From NCBI GenBank assembly GCA_036675345.1, contig JAKFFE010000020.1:248001-312000 (forward strand): a DNA stretch of 64,000 bases, read 5' to 3'. Under the pieces are notes generated by a model, which was given only the letters and a program-made list of their open reading frames with translations, had not been told where the DNA came from and made no database searches. The DNA is from JALYOC01 sp036675345 (GTDB lineage Bacteria; Myxococcota; Myxococcia; Myxococcales; Myxococcaceae). Both the position numbers and the translations under genes were made by a program. Positions 1 to 10,985 of this stretch are shown here, one piece after another (the first letter of the stretch is position 1; every line of letters begins with the position of its first letter).

Positions 1-1
1 C

Positions 2-1681
2 GATCTCCAGTTCCAGGTGGAGGGCGGCAGCGGCAAGGGGGAGCCCACCTCGGTGGACGCGGCCTCGGTGATCCGCGCCTGGCGGGATGGACTGGGGCTG
101 GTGCCGATCGAAGGCGGCGGCTGGGCGCCCTTGCCCCGGGCCTGGCTGGAGAAGCACGGCGAACAGGTGGCGATGCTGCTGGCGGCGCGGGGCACGGACG
201 GCAAGGTGGCCAACCACGCCCTGCCCGAGCTGGGGGCCCTGGCGGAGACGCTGGAGCAGCCGCCCCCGCCGGAGCTGTCCCGGCTGGCCCCGCTGGTCCA
301 GGGCTTCGAGCGGCTGCCGGAGGCCAGCCTGCCGGCGGAGCTGAACGCCTCCCTGCGGCCGTACCAGCTGCAGGGCGTCAGCTGGCTGGCCTTCTTGAAG
401 AGCGCCGGGCTGGGCGGGGTGCTGGCGGACGACATGGGTCTGGGAAAGACCCTGCAGGCGATCTGCGTGCTCGGACCCAAGACCCTGGTGGTGTGCCCCA
501 CCAGCGTGCTCCCCAACTGGCAGGCGGAGCTCAAGCGCTTCCGGCCCTCGCTCAAGGTCTCCGCCTACCACGGCCCGGGGCGGGCGCTGGACGAGAGCGC
601 GGATGTGACCATCACCACCTACGCCATCATGCGTCTGGACGCGCAGACCCTGTCCGCCCGGCGCTGGAGCACCCTGGTGCTGGACGAGGCGCAGGCGATC
701 AAGAACCCGGACAGCCAGGTCTCGCGCGCCGCCTACACCCTGCAGGCCGACTTCCGGCTGGCCCTCTCCGGCACCCCGCTGGAGAACCGGCTGGAGGACC
801 TGTGGAGCCTGATGCACTTCACCAACCCCGGCCTGCTGGGCGGGCGGCGCGACTTCCAGGAGCGGATCGCCGGGCCGATCTCCGACGGGCGGCGGGACGT
901 GGCGGAGACCCTGCGCAAGCGGATCCGTCCCTTCGTGTTGCGCCGGCTGAAGAAGGACGTAGCCCTGGAGCTGCCGCCCCGCAGCGAGTCCTTGCTGCAC
1001 GTGGCCCTGGATGAGCGCGAGCGCGCCGTCTACGACGGGGTGTACGCGGCCACCCGCGCCGAGGTGGTGGCGCTGCTCAACGAAGGGGGCAGCGTGCTCA
1101 AGGCCCTGGAGGCGCTGTTGCGGCTGCGGCAGGCGGCCTGTCACACCGGGCTGCTGCCAGGACAGCACGCCAGGTCCTCCACCAAGGTGGAGGCGCTGGT
1201 GGAGACCCTGACCTCCGCGGTGGCGGATGGGCACAAGGCGCTGGTGTTCTCCCAGTGGACCTCCTTGCTGGATCTGATCGAACCGGCGTTGAAGGAGGCG
1301 GAGATCCCGTTCGTGCGACTGGACGGGTCCACCCCCAACCGCGGCGAGGTGACCGAGAAGTTCCAGGCGGCGGACGGACCGCCGGTGATGCTGATCTCGC
1401 TCAAGGCGGGCGGCACCGGCCTGAACCTGACCGCGGCGGACCACGTGTTCCTGGTGGACCCGTGGTGGAACCCGGCGGTGGAACAGCAGGCCGCCGACCG
1501 CGCCCACCGGATCGGCCAGGAGCGGCCGGTGTTCATCTACCGGATGATCGCCCAGGGCACGGTGGAGGAGCGGATCTTGAATCTGCAGGACAAGAAGCGG
1601 CAGCTGTTCGAAGCCGCGCTGGGAGAAGCCTCCGGCGCCGCCGCCATCACCCGGCAGGACCTGCTGGAGCTGTTCGCCTGA
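2..1681 (+). CDS. SNF2/Rad54-family ATP-dependent helicase, C-terminal part (5' end outside window)
   Basis: The reading frame is open through the first base of the window, so the true start lies upstream and only about 560 C-terminal residues are seen. Both RecA-like lobes of an SNF2 helicase are present. Lobe 1 has MGLGKT (Walker A), DEAQAIKN (motif II, DEAQ variant of DEAH) and SGTPLENR (motif III). Lobe 2 has SLKAGGTGLNL (motif V) and the ADRAHRIGQ helix (motif VI). Bacterial members usually carry an N-terminal SWIM zinc finger and SNF2_N extension; those would be outside the window. The family translocates on double-stranded DNA using ATP. The target here is unknown. The stop is followed after about 10 bases by a REP-like palindrome. 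Confidence 0.93.
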   Translation, partial: DLQFQVEGGSGKGEPTSVDAASVIRAWRDGLGLVPIEGGGWAPLPRAWLEKHGEQVAMLLAARGTDGKVANHALPELGALAETLEQPPPPELSRLAPLVQGFERLPEASLPAELNASLRPYQLQGVSWLAFLKSAGLGGVLADDMGLGKTLQAICVLGPKTLVVCPTSVLPNWQAELKRFRPSLKVSAYHGPGRALDESADVTITTYAIMRLDAQTLSARRWSTLVLDEAQAIKNPDSQVSRAAYTLQADFRLALSGTPLENRLEDLWSLMHFTNPGLLGGRRDFQERIAGPISDGRRDVAETLRKRIRPFVLRRLKKDVALELPPRSESLLHVALDERERAVYDGVYAATRAEVVALLNEGGSVLKALEALLRLRQAACHTGLLPGQHARSSTKVEALVETLTSAVADGHKALVFSQWTSLLDLIEPALKEAEIPFVRLDGSTPNRGEVTEKFQAADGPPVMLISLKAGGTGLNLTAADHVFLVDPWWNPAVEQQAADRAHRIGQERPVFIYRMIAQGTVEERILNLQDKKRQLFEAALGEASGAAAITRQDLLELFA

Positions 1682-1690
1682 CACACCAAA

Positions 1691-1753
1691 TCAATAAAGG
1701 GGACAGGCTGCATTTCCGAAACACCCGAAAATGTAGCCTGTCCCCTTTATTGA
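1691..1753. repeat. REP-like palindrome, copy 1 (GGGGACAGGCT family)
   Basis: Two 25-base arms (1691-1715 and 1729-1753) are reverse complements with one mismatch, around a 13-base loop. The core is AAAGGGGACAGGCT, and the inner edge of the right arm reads GTAGCC. It sits between the helicase stop and the 3' end of the convergent lipoprotein gene. It would fold into a long hairpin and could act as a bidirectional terminator. The same arms recur near 11.86, 16.3, 29.7 and 55.2 kb. The form resembles REP elements mobilised by Y1 (RAYT) transposases, but no such transposase is in the window. Confidence 0.85.
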
Positions 1754-1762
1754 CTGCGTGCG

Positions 1763-2245
1763 TTACGGGCAGAGGGTGGTGGTGACGGTGCCGTTGAGCT
1801 CGTTGCCCTCGCCGGCGCGGGCGATCAGGCCGAGGGTGACCGAGGTCTCGGTCAGCTCGGTGAGGTTGAGGATCCCATCCACCGAGATGTTGTTGCTCGA
1901 CGGCGGGGTGACGAAGGTGACGGTCTGGTTCGCCGGATCCTCCCAGTCCAACAGGTCCAGCTGCAGCCGGCGGTGACCGAGGGTGGTGGGCATGGAGAAC
2001 AGCAGGTAGCCGCTGTCATCGGTGCTGGAGAAGGCGCAGTCCGCCACCGCCGGATCGGAGAACATCTTCACGCTCAGCCGGTCGCCGTCCACCGAGATGG
2101 TGGCCTTGGTCATCGCCCAGGCGGCACCTTCGAAGGTGCCGGTGGGCACCTGGTCGGTCTTGATCTCCGCGGTGGGATCGTTCGGGGGTCCACAGGCGAT
2201 GACACACATCGAGACCAACGCCAACGCGCTCACTGACAACTTCAT
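1763..2245 (-). CDS. Small predicted lipoprotein of unknown function
   Basis: 160 residues. The N-terminus MKLSVSALALVSMCVIACG is a lipoprotein signal ending in the lipobox VIAC, so the mature protein should be lipid-anchored through Cys18. The rest is polar and beta-rich with no family I recognise; two further cysteines (in VADCAF and TTLCP) may form a disulfide. The 3' end runs up to REP copy 1. The gene is about 60 bases downstream of the M13 peptidase gene on the same strand, so co-transcription is possible. Confidence 0.75.
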   Translation of the reverse strand: MKLSVSALALVSMCVIACGPPNDPTAEIKTDQVPTGTFEGAAWAMTKATISVDGDRLSVKMFSDPAVADCAFSSTDDSGYLLFSMPTTLGHRRLQLDLLDWEDPANQTVTFVTPPSSNNISVDGILNLTELTETSVTLGLIARAGEGNELNGTVTTTLCP

Positions 2246-2309
2246 GGGGGCCTACTCCTGGTTAAGGGGTAAGCAGTCAGACGAGCGCGTGGCGGATGTA
2301 TTCAACCTG

Positions 2310-4424
2310 TCACCACACGCGCACGCGCTCCTCCGGCTTCAGATACAGCGCGTCGTCCGGCTTCACCCCGAAGGCCTGGTACCAGGCGTCCTGGTTCCGC
2401 ACCGTCTGCGCCCGGTACTTTCCCGGGGCGTGCCCGTCGGTGAGCAGCGACCTCCTCAGGGCCGGCTCGCGGTACTTGTTCCGCCACACCTGGGCGAACC
2501 CCAGGAAGAAGCGCTGGTCGCCGGAGAAGCCGTCCAGCACCGGGGCCGGCTGCCCACCCAGACCCAGCTGGTAGCCGTCGTAGGCGATCGCCACGCCCGC
2601 CGCGTCGGCGATGTTCTCGCCCAGGGTCAGCGCCCCGTTCACCGACGCATCCGGGAACGGACGGTAGCTGTTGTACTGCGCCACCAGCGCCTCCCCGGCC
2701 GCCTTGAACCGCGCCGCGTCCTGGGCGGTCCACCAGTTGGACAGCTTGCCGCGGGCATCGAACAGCGCGCCCATGTCGTCGAAGCTGTGGATGATCTCAT
2801 GGCCGATCACCGCGCCGATCCCTCCGTAGTTCACCGCCGGATCGGCGTGGGGATCAAAGAACGGGGGTTGGAGGATCGCCGCCGGGAAGATGATTGAGTT
2901 CTGCTGCGGAGAGTTCAGCGCGTTGACCAGCTGCGGGGTCATGAACCACTCCTGCCGGTCCACCGGCCGGCCCAGCTTGGCCAGGTTGCGCGCCAGCTCG
3001 AAGCGCTCGGCCCGCTCCCGGTTCCCCCAGGCGTCGCCGCGCACCACCTCCAGCCCGGAGTAGTCCCGCCACTTCGCCGGGTGCCCGATCCCCACCTGCA
3101 GGGTGCCCAGCTTCTCCCGGGCCTTCTCCCGGGTGGCGGGCGTCATCCACTCCAGCGCGTCGATCCGCTTTCCCAGCGCCCGGACGATGTTCTTCACCAT
3201 CTCGTCCGCGGCGATCTTGGCCTCCGGCGGGAAGTACCGCTCCACGTACAGCCGGCCGATCACCTCCCCCAGCGCGTCGTCGGTGTACTTCACCCCGCGC
3301 TTCCAGCGCGCGCGCTCCTGCTCCGCCCCGGCCAGCGTCGTCTGGTGGAAGGCGAAGTGCTGGGCGGCAAACGCCCGGGGCAGGAACTGGGCGGCCCGCT
3401 CCAGGGCGCGCACCGTCAGATAGTCCTTCCAGGTGGCCAGCGGTTCGCCACCCACCAGCCGGGAGAGCCCGATCAGCGCGCTGGGCTGCCAGACGATGAA
3501 GTCCTGCTGAGCGCCCAGCCCGGCGGCGCCGAAGTACGCCTCCCAGTCCATCCCCGGCGCCTTCTGGGCGAAGTCTCCCCGCCGCCAGGGGTTGTTGGCC
3601 TTGGAGACCTCGCGGGTGTCCACCTGCGCCCAGTGGGCCTGGGCGATCTTCTTCTCCAGCTCCAGGATCCGCGCTGCCCGGGCGTCGGGGTCGCTGATCC
3701 CCGCCAGCTTCAGCATCGCGGCCAGGTGCTGCTGGTACTTGCCTCGCAACGCGGTGAAGCGCGCGTTCTCCACCAGGTAGTAGTCGCGGTCCGGCATCCC
3801 CAGGCCGCCCTGGAGCAGATACGCGGTGTAGCGGGAGGGGTCGTTGAGATCCTCGGAGACCCACAGCCCGAACAGCTGTTCGGTCTCCACGTCTCCCATG
3901 TTCAGCGCGTCCACGTCGGCGCGGAGGGTGGCGCCCAACTCGCGGGAGAGCTCGGCGCGGGTGGTGACCGCGGCCAGGCGCGCCAGCTCCGGCTGCAGCG
4001 GGGTCAGACCCCTGGACTCGATCGCCTCCTGATCCATGAAGCTGGCGTAGTAGTCGGCCAGCTTCTTGAGGTCCCCCCGGGCGTCCGGAGCGGCGGCGGC
4101 CTCCTCCACCAGCTGCCGGGTGCGGCGCTCGGCCTGGTCCGCCAGCACGATGAAGCTGCCGACGCGGGTGCGGTCGGGCGGGATCTCGGTCCGCTGGTGC
4201 CAGCCCCCATTGGCGTAGTCGTAGAAGTCATCCCCCGGCTCCACCGACCGGTCCATCCCCTCCAGCTCGAACCCGAAGCTGCCGTACACCGGCTGGGGCG
4301 CGGCGGCGGTCACCGCGACGGGAGCGGGACGCTCGGGGGTGGAGGTCGCGCAGGCACCGGTCAGGGACAACGCCGCGGCGCCGGAGAGCACCCAGCGGGG
4401 AGACCTGGATCGAAAAGGGTTCAT
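2310..4424 (-). CDS. M13 family (neprilysin/PepO-like) zinc metallopeptidase, lipoprotein
   Basis: 704 residues from the ATG at 4424. This start places a signal peptide with a lipobox-like LTGAC at the N-terminus; an upstream extension in frame lacks any signal. The catalytic motif HEIIH lies at residues 542-546, the third zinc ligand in GENIAD (Glu603), and the protein ends in RVRVW, the terminal tryptophan typical of M13 enzymes. Length fits the family (about 650-700). It should cleave oligopeptides outside the cytoplasm. It is divergent from the sigma-54 activator gene across a 227-base intergenic region. With the M3 lipoprotein at 17.4 kb it gives two exported oligopeptidases nearby. Confidence 0.93.
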   Translation of the reverse strand: MNPFRSRSPRWVLSGAAALSLTGACATSTPERPAPVAVTAAAPQPVYGSFGFELEGMDRSVEPGDDFYDYANGGWHQRTEIPPDRTRVGSFIVLADQAERRTRQLVEEAAAAPDARGDLKKLADYYASFMDQEAIESRGLTPLQPELARLAAVTTRAELSRELGATLRADVDALNMGDVETEQLFGLWVSEDLNDPSRYTAYLLQGGLGMPDRDYYLVENARFTALRGKYQQHLAAMLKLAGISDPDARAARILELEKKIAQAHWAQVDTREVSKANNPWRRGDFAQKAPGMDWEAYFGAAGLGAQQDFIVWQPSALIGLSRLVGGEPLATWKDYLTVRALERAAQFLPRAFAAQHFAFHQTTLAGAEQERARWKRGVKYTDDALGEVIGRLYVERYFPPEAKIAADEMVKNIVRALGKRIDALEWMTPATREKAREKLGTLQVGIGHPAKWRDYSGLEVVRGDAWGNRERAERFELARNLAKLGRPVDRQEWFMTPQLVNALNSPQQNSIIFPAAILQPPFFDPHADPAVNYGGIGAVIGHEIIHSFDDMGALFDARGKLSNWWTAQDAARFKAAGEALVAQYNSYRPFPDASVNGALTLGENIADAAGVAIAYDGYQLGLGGQPAPVLDGFSGDQRFFLGFAQVWRNKYREPALRRSLLTDGHAPGKYRAQTVRNQDAWYQAFGVKPDDALYLKPEERVRVW

Positions 4425-4651
4425 CGGCAGGGGATCCTTGGTGAGGAGTGAGGGGCGCCGCCAACAGCCGGACCGGCGACTTGTTCCCGGCGGGACGCTA
4501 CCGCGCGCAGCCGGAACCGAAAGCTGTGCTGTCACGGGCGGGAGCTGAGCAAATTTTGCTCGGCGTGCAGGCGCGTATTGCCCGCGGTTGACCGGCCGTT
4601 CTAGGGATCCCGGGTTGGCGGGGCGCGGCGCGGAAGAAGTGGGGGCGCGAG

Positions 4652-5995
<1,344 letters not shown>

Positions 5996-6000
5996 GCCTT

Positions 6001-8022
6001 TCAGCGCACCGTGCCCCGGTCGTTGGCCCACAGCTGGGCGGTGGTCTTCCGGGCGAACACCTGGTGGAAGCGGCCCACGTTGAAGTTGCTGGCGCCGGCC
6101 TGAGCCATCGCCGCGCCGTCTCCGTTCAGCACCCCGGGCCGGATCACCGACAGGTGGCCGATCCCACCCGGCTTCTTGAAGGCCACGATCACCGGATGGC
6201 CCAGGTTGGCCAGCTGCTGTGCCTCCGGCTGTCCGGAGAGCAACCGCCAACCGTACCGGCCCCCGTGCCGCTGCAGCCAGTCGTAGGTGGCGTTGGCGTT
6301 GAGCTCGTTCCCCTTCCCCACCGCCACCGGCTCGCCGGCGCCGTTCACCCAGTGGGGGATCTCCGCCCCCATCGCCCGGGTCACGTCCCAGCAGAAGATG
6401 TTGCAGTAGGTGCTCTTGATCCTCCCGCTCTCGTCCCGCTTCTGCGCGTAGCGGGGGTTCTTGCCCACCGCGAACTGGTTGATCACGTTCTCGTAGCGGA
6501 GCCGGTTCCGGTTGGCGGGAGAGCCCAGCACCGGCGGCCGGGGAAGATGCGAGCGGCGGGTCTCCACCGTCCCCGGCGCCGGGGTCTTTCCGTCGTAGAG
6601 CAGCTCCCGGTCGGCGGCCTCTGCCCCGCGGGCCGCGGCGGCCGGGGCAGACGCCAGCCCCTGGGCCAGGCCCCACAGGGGCGCCGCCGCGCCGGCCACG
6701 GCGGAGGTGACGGCGGTGGCCACCGCGGAGCCCAGCCCCATCAGATCCGGGACGGTGGCTCCGGACGGCGGCAGGACCTGGGCGGCGTTGGCCGGGAAGG
6801 CCTTCGCCTTGCCATTGATGAACAGCACGTTGTTCTTGAACTGGTCGTAGGGCGCGCGCTCCAACCACACCCAGCCCTGCTTGCGTGCGTAGTCCCGGGT
6901 GTACGCCTCCCACTCCGGGCGGGAGGGCGCCCGGCCCCGGTCCCGCTGGAAGTACACCGCGGTGTCGCCGAACTCGCTGGCGTTGCCGATCGGGTTGGGG
7001 ATCTGCCCGCTGAGCATCTGCTGCGCCAGCCGCCGCGCCACCGCCCCCTGCTGGGCCCAGGGCCGGGCCTGCAGGGTGAGGAAGGTCTTGAGCTGTCCTT
7101 TGCGGACGGTGGTGCCCGGGTACACCTCGTTCCGGGTGGGCTGGTAGTTGCAACCCGGATTGTTGAAGGTGGAGTCGCAGCGGGCCAGATGCGCCTTCAC
7201 CTGACCGTAGGTCTTGAGGAACGGCTGCAGCGGGGTGGAGTACTGCCGGATGAAGTCGCCGAAGCTTCCCCATCCGGGCACCGCATCCCGGAAGAACGCA
7301 TAGCGGTTGAACATCGCCCACAGGACGGACCGGTTCTGCGGGTCGTCCCTGCCTCCGGCCTCGCCGGTGAGGAAGCGGGCGGTCCACAGCAGATCGTCGG
7401 GGGTGAAGCGGTAGCTGAACGGCTTGCGCCCGGGGATCCGGGTCACCAGGGTGCCCAGCGGCACCTGGGGGGTGGCAGGGGCGACGGCCCCGGCCGGTGC
7501 CGCCCCCGCGGCCGGTGGGCTCCCGCCACCGAACTGCGCCAGCGCCGGCCGGACCAGCTGCTCGCGGATCCGCAACCACTCGGCGACCAGCGCGGTCTGG
7601 GTGGTGAGCAGCTTCTGGTCCTTCTGCTCCGGATGACGCAGCCAGAACACGAAGTTGGTCAGCCGGTTCTCGTCCCGGTTGCCGCTGGCGATCTGCGGTA
7701 GCAGCAGCGATCGCTCCACCGCCGGGCCCAGCGGCACCTGCTCGAACAGCTCCGGCGCCAGCTCCGCCGCCGCGGGATCCGCCAGCTCCCACTCCAGCTC
7801 GGAGAGTCCGTCCGGCGCGGTCTCGTTGCTGGCCCACTCGAACTCCAAGCCTTGCCCTGCCGGGTCCTCCGCCTCCTCCTCTTCGAACTCGAAGCTCTCC
7901 GCCGGCCCCGCCCCGTACTCGTTGCTGGCCGGGTCTTCGGTCTCGCCCAGGTCCAGCCCCTGGGCGCTCATCGCCTCCTGGAGCTCTGGCGACAGCCCGC
8001 CGCCGAAGGAGGGCCCGCTCAC
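6001..8022 (-). CDS. Acidic-leader protein with C-terminal papain-like (CHAP/NlpC-like) domain
   Basis: 673 residues from the GTG at 8022, which overlaps the upstream stop as GTGA and implies translational coupling. Residues about 15-80 are very acidic and aromatic (SFEFEEEEAEDPAGQ, LSELEWELAD) with no signal peptide. The middle is an alpha-helical region (LFINGKAKAFP) and an Ala-rich stretch. The C-terminal 140 residues have CNIFCWDV (Cys540/Cys544) and GGIGHLSVI (His623), the Cys...His order of NlpC/P60 or CHAP amidases/peptidases. A cell-wall hydrolase or effector role is inferred from that pattern only. It is the last gene of the 11645-6001 cassette. Confidence 0.8.
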   Translation of the reverse strand: MSGPSFGGGLSPELQEAMSAQGLDLGETEDPASNEYGAGPAESFEFEEEEAEDPAGQGLEFEWASNETAPDGLSELEWELADPAAAELAPELFEQVPLGPAVERSLLLPQIASGNRDENRLTNFVFWLRHPEQKDQKLLTTQTALVAEWLRIREQLVRPALAQFGGGSPPAAGAAPAGAVAPATPQVPLGTLVTRIPGRKPFSYRFTPDDLLWTARFLTGEAGGRDDPQNRSVLWAMFNRYAFFRDAVPGWGSFGDFIRQYSTPLQPFLKTYGQVKAHLARCDSTFNNPGCNYQPTRNEVYPGTTVRKGQLKTFLTLQARPWAQQGAVARRLAQQMLSGQIPNPIGNASEFGDTAVYFQRDRGRAPSRPEWEAYTRDYARKQGWVWLERAPYDQFKNNVLFINGKAKAFPANAAQVLPPSGATVPDLMGLGSAVATAVTSAVAGAAAPLWGLAQGLASAPAAAARGAEAADRELLYDGKTPAPGTVETRRSHLPRPPVLGSPANRNRLRYENVINQFAVGKNPRYAQKRDESGRIKSTYCNIFCWDVTRAMGAEIPHWVNGAGEPVAVGKGNELNANATYDWLQRHGGRYGWRLLSGQPEAQQLANLGHPVIVAFKKPGGIGHLSVIRPGVLNGDGAAMAQAGASNFNVGRFHQVFARKTTAQLWANDRGTVR

Positions 8023-9677
8023 GGGCGCCTCGCCCCGCTGGCGGCGGCCAGCCGATTGCGCAGGTGCACCGCCGGCAGCGTGGCATCCACCCGCTGCGAC
8101 TGCACCGCGGCGGAGAGATCTACCCCGGTGACCGAGCGGTAGGCGTGCACGTAGCCCTGGATCGCGTCCCGCCAGGCGATGGCCCAGCCGGCGGCGGGAC
8201 CGCGGGAGAAGATGCTGCTCCAGTCCCCGAAGCGGATCGACAGCAGCAGCTGTTCGCCGAAGCGGGCCAGGTCGTTGAAGTGGGTGACCGAGGTGTCCCC
8301 CCACCCCTGCATCCCGCGCATGGTGTCCACCCGGCTCATCCAGCCCTCGCGGTAGGGCACCATCGCCCGGCCGCCCAGGAACTCCTGCATCTCCGGGCGG
8401 GCCAGCAGCCACATCTGGATCATCATCTCCACTCGAGCGGTCCAGGGCAGATCGCCGTACTGGTTGTGCATCCCCTCCGCCAACAACAGATGGACCTCCT
8501 TGAGCGCGTTGAGCACCGGGAACCCGTCCGCCACCACGAAGGTGTTGTCCGCCTGCTTGAAGAACGCCGAGCAGACGTGAAGCAGGTTGTGGAACGCCTC
8601 CAGGAACCGGGACCGGCTGTCCGCGCTCTGCAGCGGCGGCACCGCCTTCCCCAGCAGGGTCAGCCCGTAGTGGTGGTCGTACTCGTAGGCGCGCCGGGGC
8701 AGGGAGAGGCGCTGCTGTTCGTCCTGCACGTAGCCCCACAGCAAGTTGGTCAGCGGACGCAGCGGGTTGAGATCGAACCGGCTGAGCGGATCCCGTCCCG
8801 GGTGGCGGCGGTTCTGGAAGCGGAGGCTGACCGCGTTGACTGTCTGCACCAGCATCGCCTCCTCGTGCCAGTAGGACCAGATCAGCTCCAGCAGGCAGGG
8901 GGCCTGGATCCGGTCGCGGAGGATCCCGTAGCAGTTGGGGTTGGCCTCCTGCGGCCCCTTGAGCTCCAGGTCGGAGAGCGCCCGACGGATGCGGGCGAAG
9001 AACGGCAGCGCCTTGCCCTCCCCCTCCAGCAGATCGTCCAGGTACTGCTCGCGGCGCTTGGCCACCTCCGCCGGATCCAGTTGGGCGTCGGTCCAGCCCA
9101 GTGCCTCCGCGTCGTCCCGGGTGGAGAGCTCGCGGCGGTACTCCAGCCCGCACTCCTGCATCAGGAAGTACTCGGTGGCGCGCTTGAGGAACTGGTACGC
9201 CTCCTGGCCGTGGTAGCGCAGGCCGTTGGCGTGGCGGCCGTTGACCTCCCGCTCTCCGCACATCACCTCGTTGATGAAGCGCTCGTAGCGGGGGAAGGAG
9301 GTGGCCTCGGTGCGGTTGCGGATCAGCAGCCACAGCACCTTGTCCTCGGAGTCCGCCGGCCCGGAGGGCTGCATCGTCACGTTCACCGCCGGGCGGGTGC
9401 CGCCTGCCGCCTCCATCCGCACCAGGGAGGGCAGGGCCGCGGCAGCCTGCACCCGGATCTGCACCTCGGTGGTCTGTCCGTTCTGGGCCTTCACCGTGAC
9501 CACGTCCGTCCCCGGTCGATCCCCGGCGGTGTAGCGCCCCTGGGCGTTGACCTTCCCGCCGGTGTCGTTGCGGGTGAGCTGGAACTGGTGGGGACCCTGG
9601 GAGTCCTTCACCACAAGTTCGACGGACTCTCCGGCGGTGAGGGTGGGACTCGCCGGTTCGACGTGGGGCCTGGACAT
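8019..9677 (-). CDS. Unknown protein with N-terminal bacterial Ig-like domain and large helical domain
   Basis: 552 residues. Residues about 6-80 look like a bacterial Ig-like (BIG-type) beta-sandwich (LTAGESVELVV, GRYTAGDRPGTDVVTVKA). The rest is a helix-rich domain of about 430 residues full of Trp, Arg and His (ELIWSYWHEEAMLVQTVNA, EYDHHYGLTLLG, EAFHNLLHVCSAFF). I do not recognise a family. There is no signal peptide or membrane segment. It starts 12 bases after the upstream stop and ends overlapping the next start by 4 bases, so it is firmly part of the cassette. Confidence 0.8.
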   Translation of the reverse strand: MSRPHVEPASPTLTAGESVELVVKDSQGPHQFQLTRNDTGGKVNAQGRYTAGDRPGTDVVTVKAQNGQTTEVQIRVQAAAALPSLVRMEAAGGTRPAVNVTMQPSGPADSEDKVLWLLIRNRTEATSFPRYERFINEVMCGEREVNGRHANGLRYHGQEAYQFLKRATEYFLMQECGLEYRRELSTRDDAEALGWTDAQLDPAEVAKRREQYLDDLLEGEGKALPFFARIRRALSDLELKGPQEANPNCYGILRDRIQAPCLLELIWSYWHEEAMLVQTVNAVSLRFQNRRHPGRDPLSRFDLNPLRPLTNLLWGYVQDEQQRLSLPRRAYEYDHHYGLTLLGKAVPPLQSADSRSRFLEAFHNLLHVCSAFFKQADNTFVVADGFPVLNALKEVHLLLAEGMHNQYGDLPWTARVEMMIQMWLLARPEMQEFLGGRAMVPYREGWMSRVDTMRGMQGWGDTSVTHFNDLARFGEQLLLSIRFGDWSSIFSRGPAAGWAIAWRDAIQGYVHAYRSVTGVDLSAAVQSQRVDATLPAVHLRNRLAAASGARRP

Positions 9678-9689
9678 AGAGAATCTCCT

Positions 9690-10976
9690 TCAGTGGACGG
9701 CTGCGTGGACGGCGAAGCGGTGGAGGGTGGCCAGCGGAGGCGGGCGGCTGCGGTGCAACGCCCAGCGGGTCAGCAGCGAGGCGATCAGCTGCGCCTCCCG
9801 CTCCGCAGAGAGGTTCCCGGCGATGCGGGCATTGCCCATCAGGGCGAAGGCCAGGGTGGGAGGCAGTTGCTCCAGCCGGGTCAGTCCCAGGCGGGAGAGC
9901 CGGTCCGGAGCGCGCGCCGGATCCGCCAGCAGCTCGGCCAGCGATCGGCCGCCCAGCGCCCGGGGACGGTGCTGGGCGATCACCGCCACCAGCGCCGGCA
10001 TGCTGGCCTCCAGCCCGGCAATCAATTGCCGGGTGTCGGGGGAGAGGGACCGGCGGGGATAGAGACGTTCCCAGGTGGTGGCCAGCGCCGCCCACTGGGG
10101 ATGGGGATAGAGGGCCGCGCCGATCGCGCAGGACAGCTTCACCCGGATCCACGGGGTGGGATGGGGATCGTCGGCGTTGATCCGGAACACGAACGGCGCG
10201 GGCAGGCTGACCACCGCCAACAGGCCCAGCGGGGCGGAGATCCCCACCCGGGCCACCGACCAGAAGTCGGCCAGGATCTCCGAGCTCCAGCGATCCCACA
10301 GCCTCCACACCGGGCCGTTGCCGGGGCTGGTGGCGAACGCCCGCAGCACCGGCCGCAACGACGCCACCAGATCCATCAGCGCCGCCGCCTGGTGGCCGAC
10401 CTCGTGGACCAGGGAGGAGGCCACCCCGGCACCGATCATCCGCTCCCGCGGGACCCGGACGATGGTCACCGGGTTGGAGCGGCCGGTGGAGAGGCGGGTG
10501 CGGGCCCGGCGGACGGCCGCGCCCAGGCCGCGATCCACGTAACACATCAACGGCGGCGCCTGGTACGGCACCCCGGGGAACAGCAGCGCGTCGGTGGCCA
10601 GCGCGTCCAGCCCGGCCAGCCAGGTGCCCAGCCCGTGCTCCGAGCGCTGACCGAGCGCGTCGGCGAACACATCCAGCTCGCTGAGCACCGCGTTGAAGCG
10701 CAGCCGCAGCAGGGTCAGCCGGCGTTGGCCCTCCTCGGCCAGCGGCGCGCTCCCGGGTTCGGCGGCCCTCAACCAGGAGAGGAAGCCCAGCACCCGCTGC
10801 CGCAGCTCCACCGCGCCCCGCTCCACGTGCTGCTCCACCGCCTCCAGGGTGGAGGGGCTGACCGCCGCCGCCGCCACGGTGGAGATCCGCAGCGCGAAGG
10901 GCCGCAGCTGGCTGATCCGGCACAGCAGGCCGGTGGCCTCGTGGGTCAGCAACGGGTGGGCGGAGGTGCCGATCAT
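9690..10976 (-). CDS. Putative zinc metallopeptidase-like protein (HEVGH)
   Basis: 428 residues, mostly helical. Residues 189-200 read LVHEVGHQAAAL, an HExxH zinc-site motif (His191, Glu192, His195), and Glu233 in EILADFW is placed like the third ligand of gluzincins. No signal peptide. I cannot assign it to a named peptidase family. A protease that processes a cassette product (for example the acidic leaders of its neighbours) is possible but is inference. It begins 9 bases after the stop of the glycine-zipper protein gene and ends 12 bases before the next gene. Confidence 0.78.
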   Translation of the reverse strand: MIGTSAHPLLTHEATGLLCRISQLRPFALRISTVAAAAVSPSTLEAVEQHVERGAVELRQRVLGFLSWLRAAEPGSAPLAEEGQRRLTLLRLRFNAVLSELDVFADALGQRSEHGLGTWLAGLDALATDALLFPGVPYQAPPLMCYVDRGLGAAVRRARTRLSTGRSNPVTIVRVPRERMIGAGVASSLVHEVGHQAAALMDLVASLRPVLRAFATSPGNGPVWRLWDRWSSEILADFWSVARVGISAPLGLLAVVSLPAPFVFRINADDPHPTPWIRVKLSCAIGAALYPHPQWAALATTWERLYPRRSLSPDTRQLIAGLEASMPALVAVIAQHRPRALGGRSLAELLADPARAPDRLSRLGLTRLEQLPPTLAFALMGNARIAGNLSAEREAQLIASLLTRWALHRSRPPPLATLHRFAVHAAVH

Positions 10977-10985
10977 CGCCGGGCC

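Noticed and set aside
1691..1753. Insertion sequence end or IS element
   Set aside because: No transposase gene and no target duplications beside the palindromes; the family fits REP elements better.
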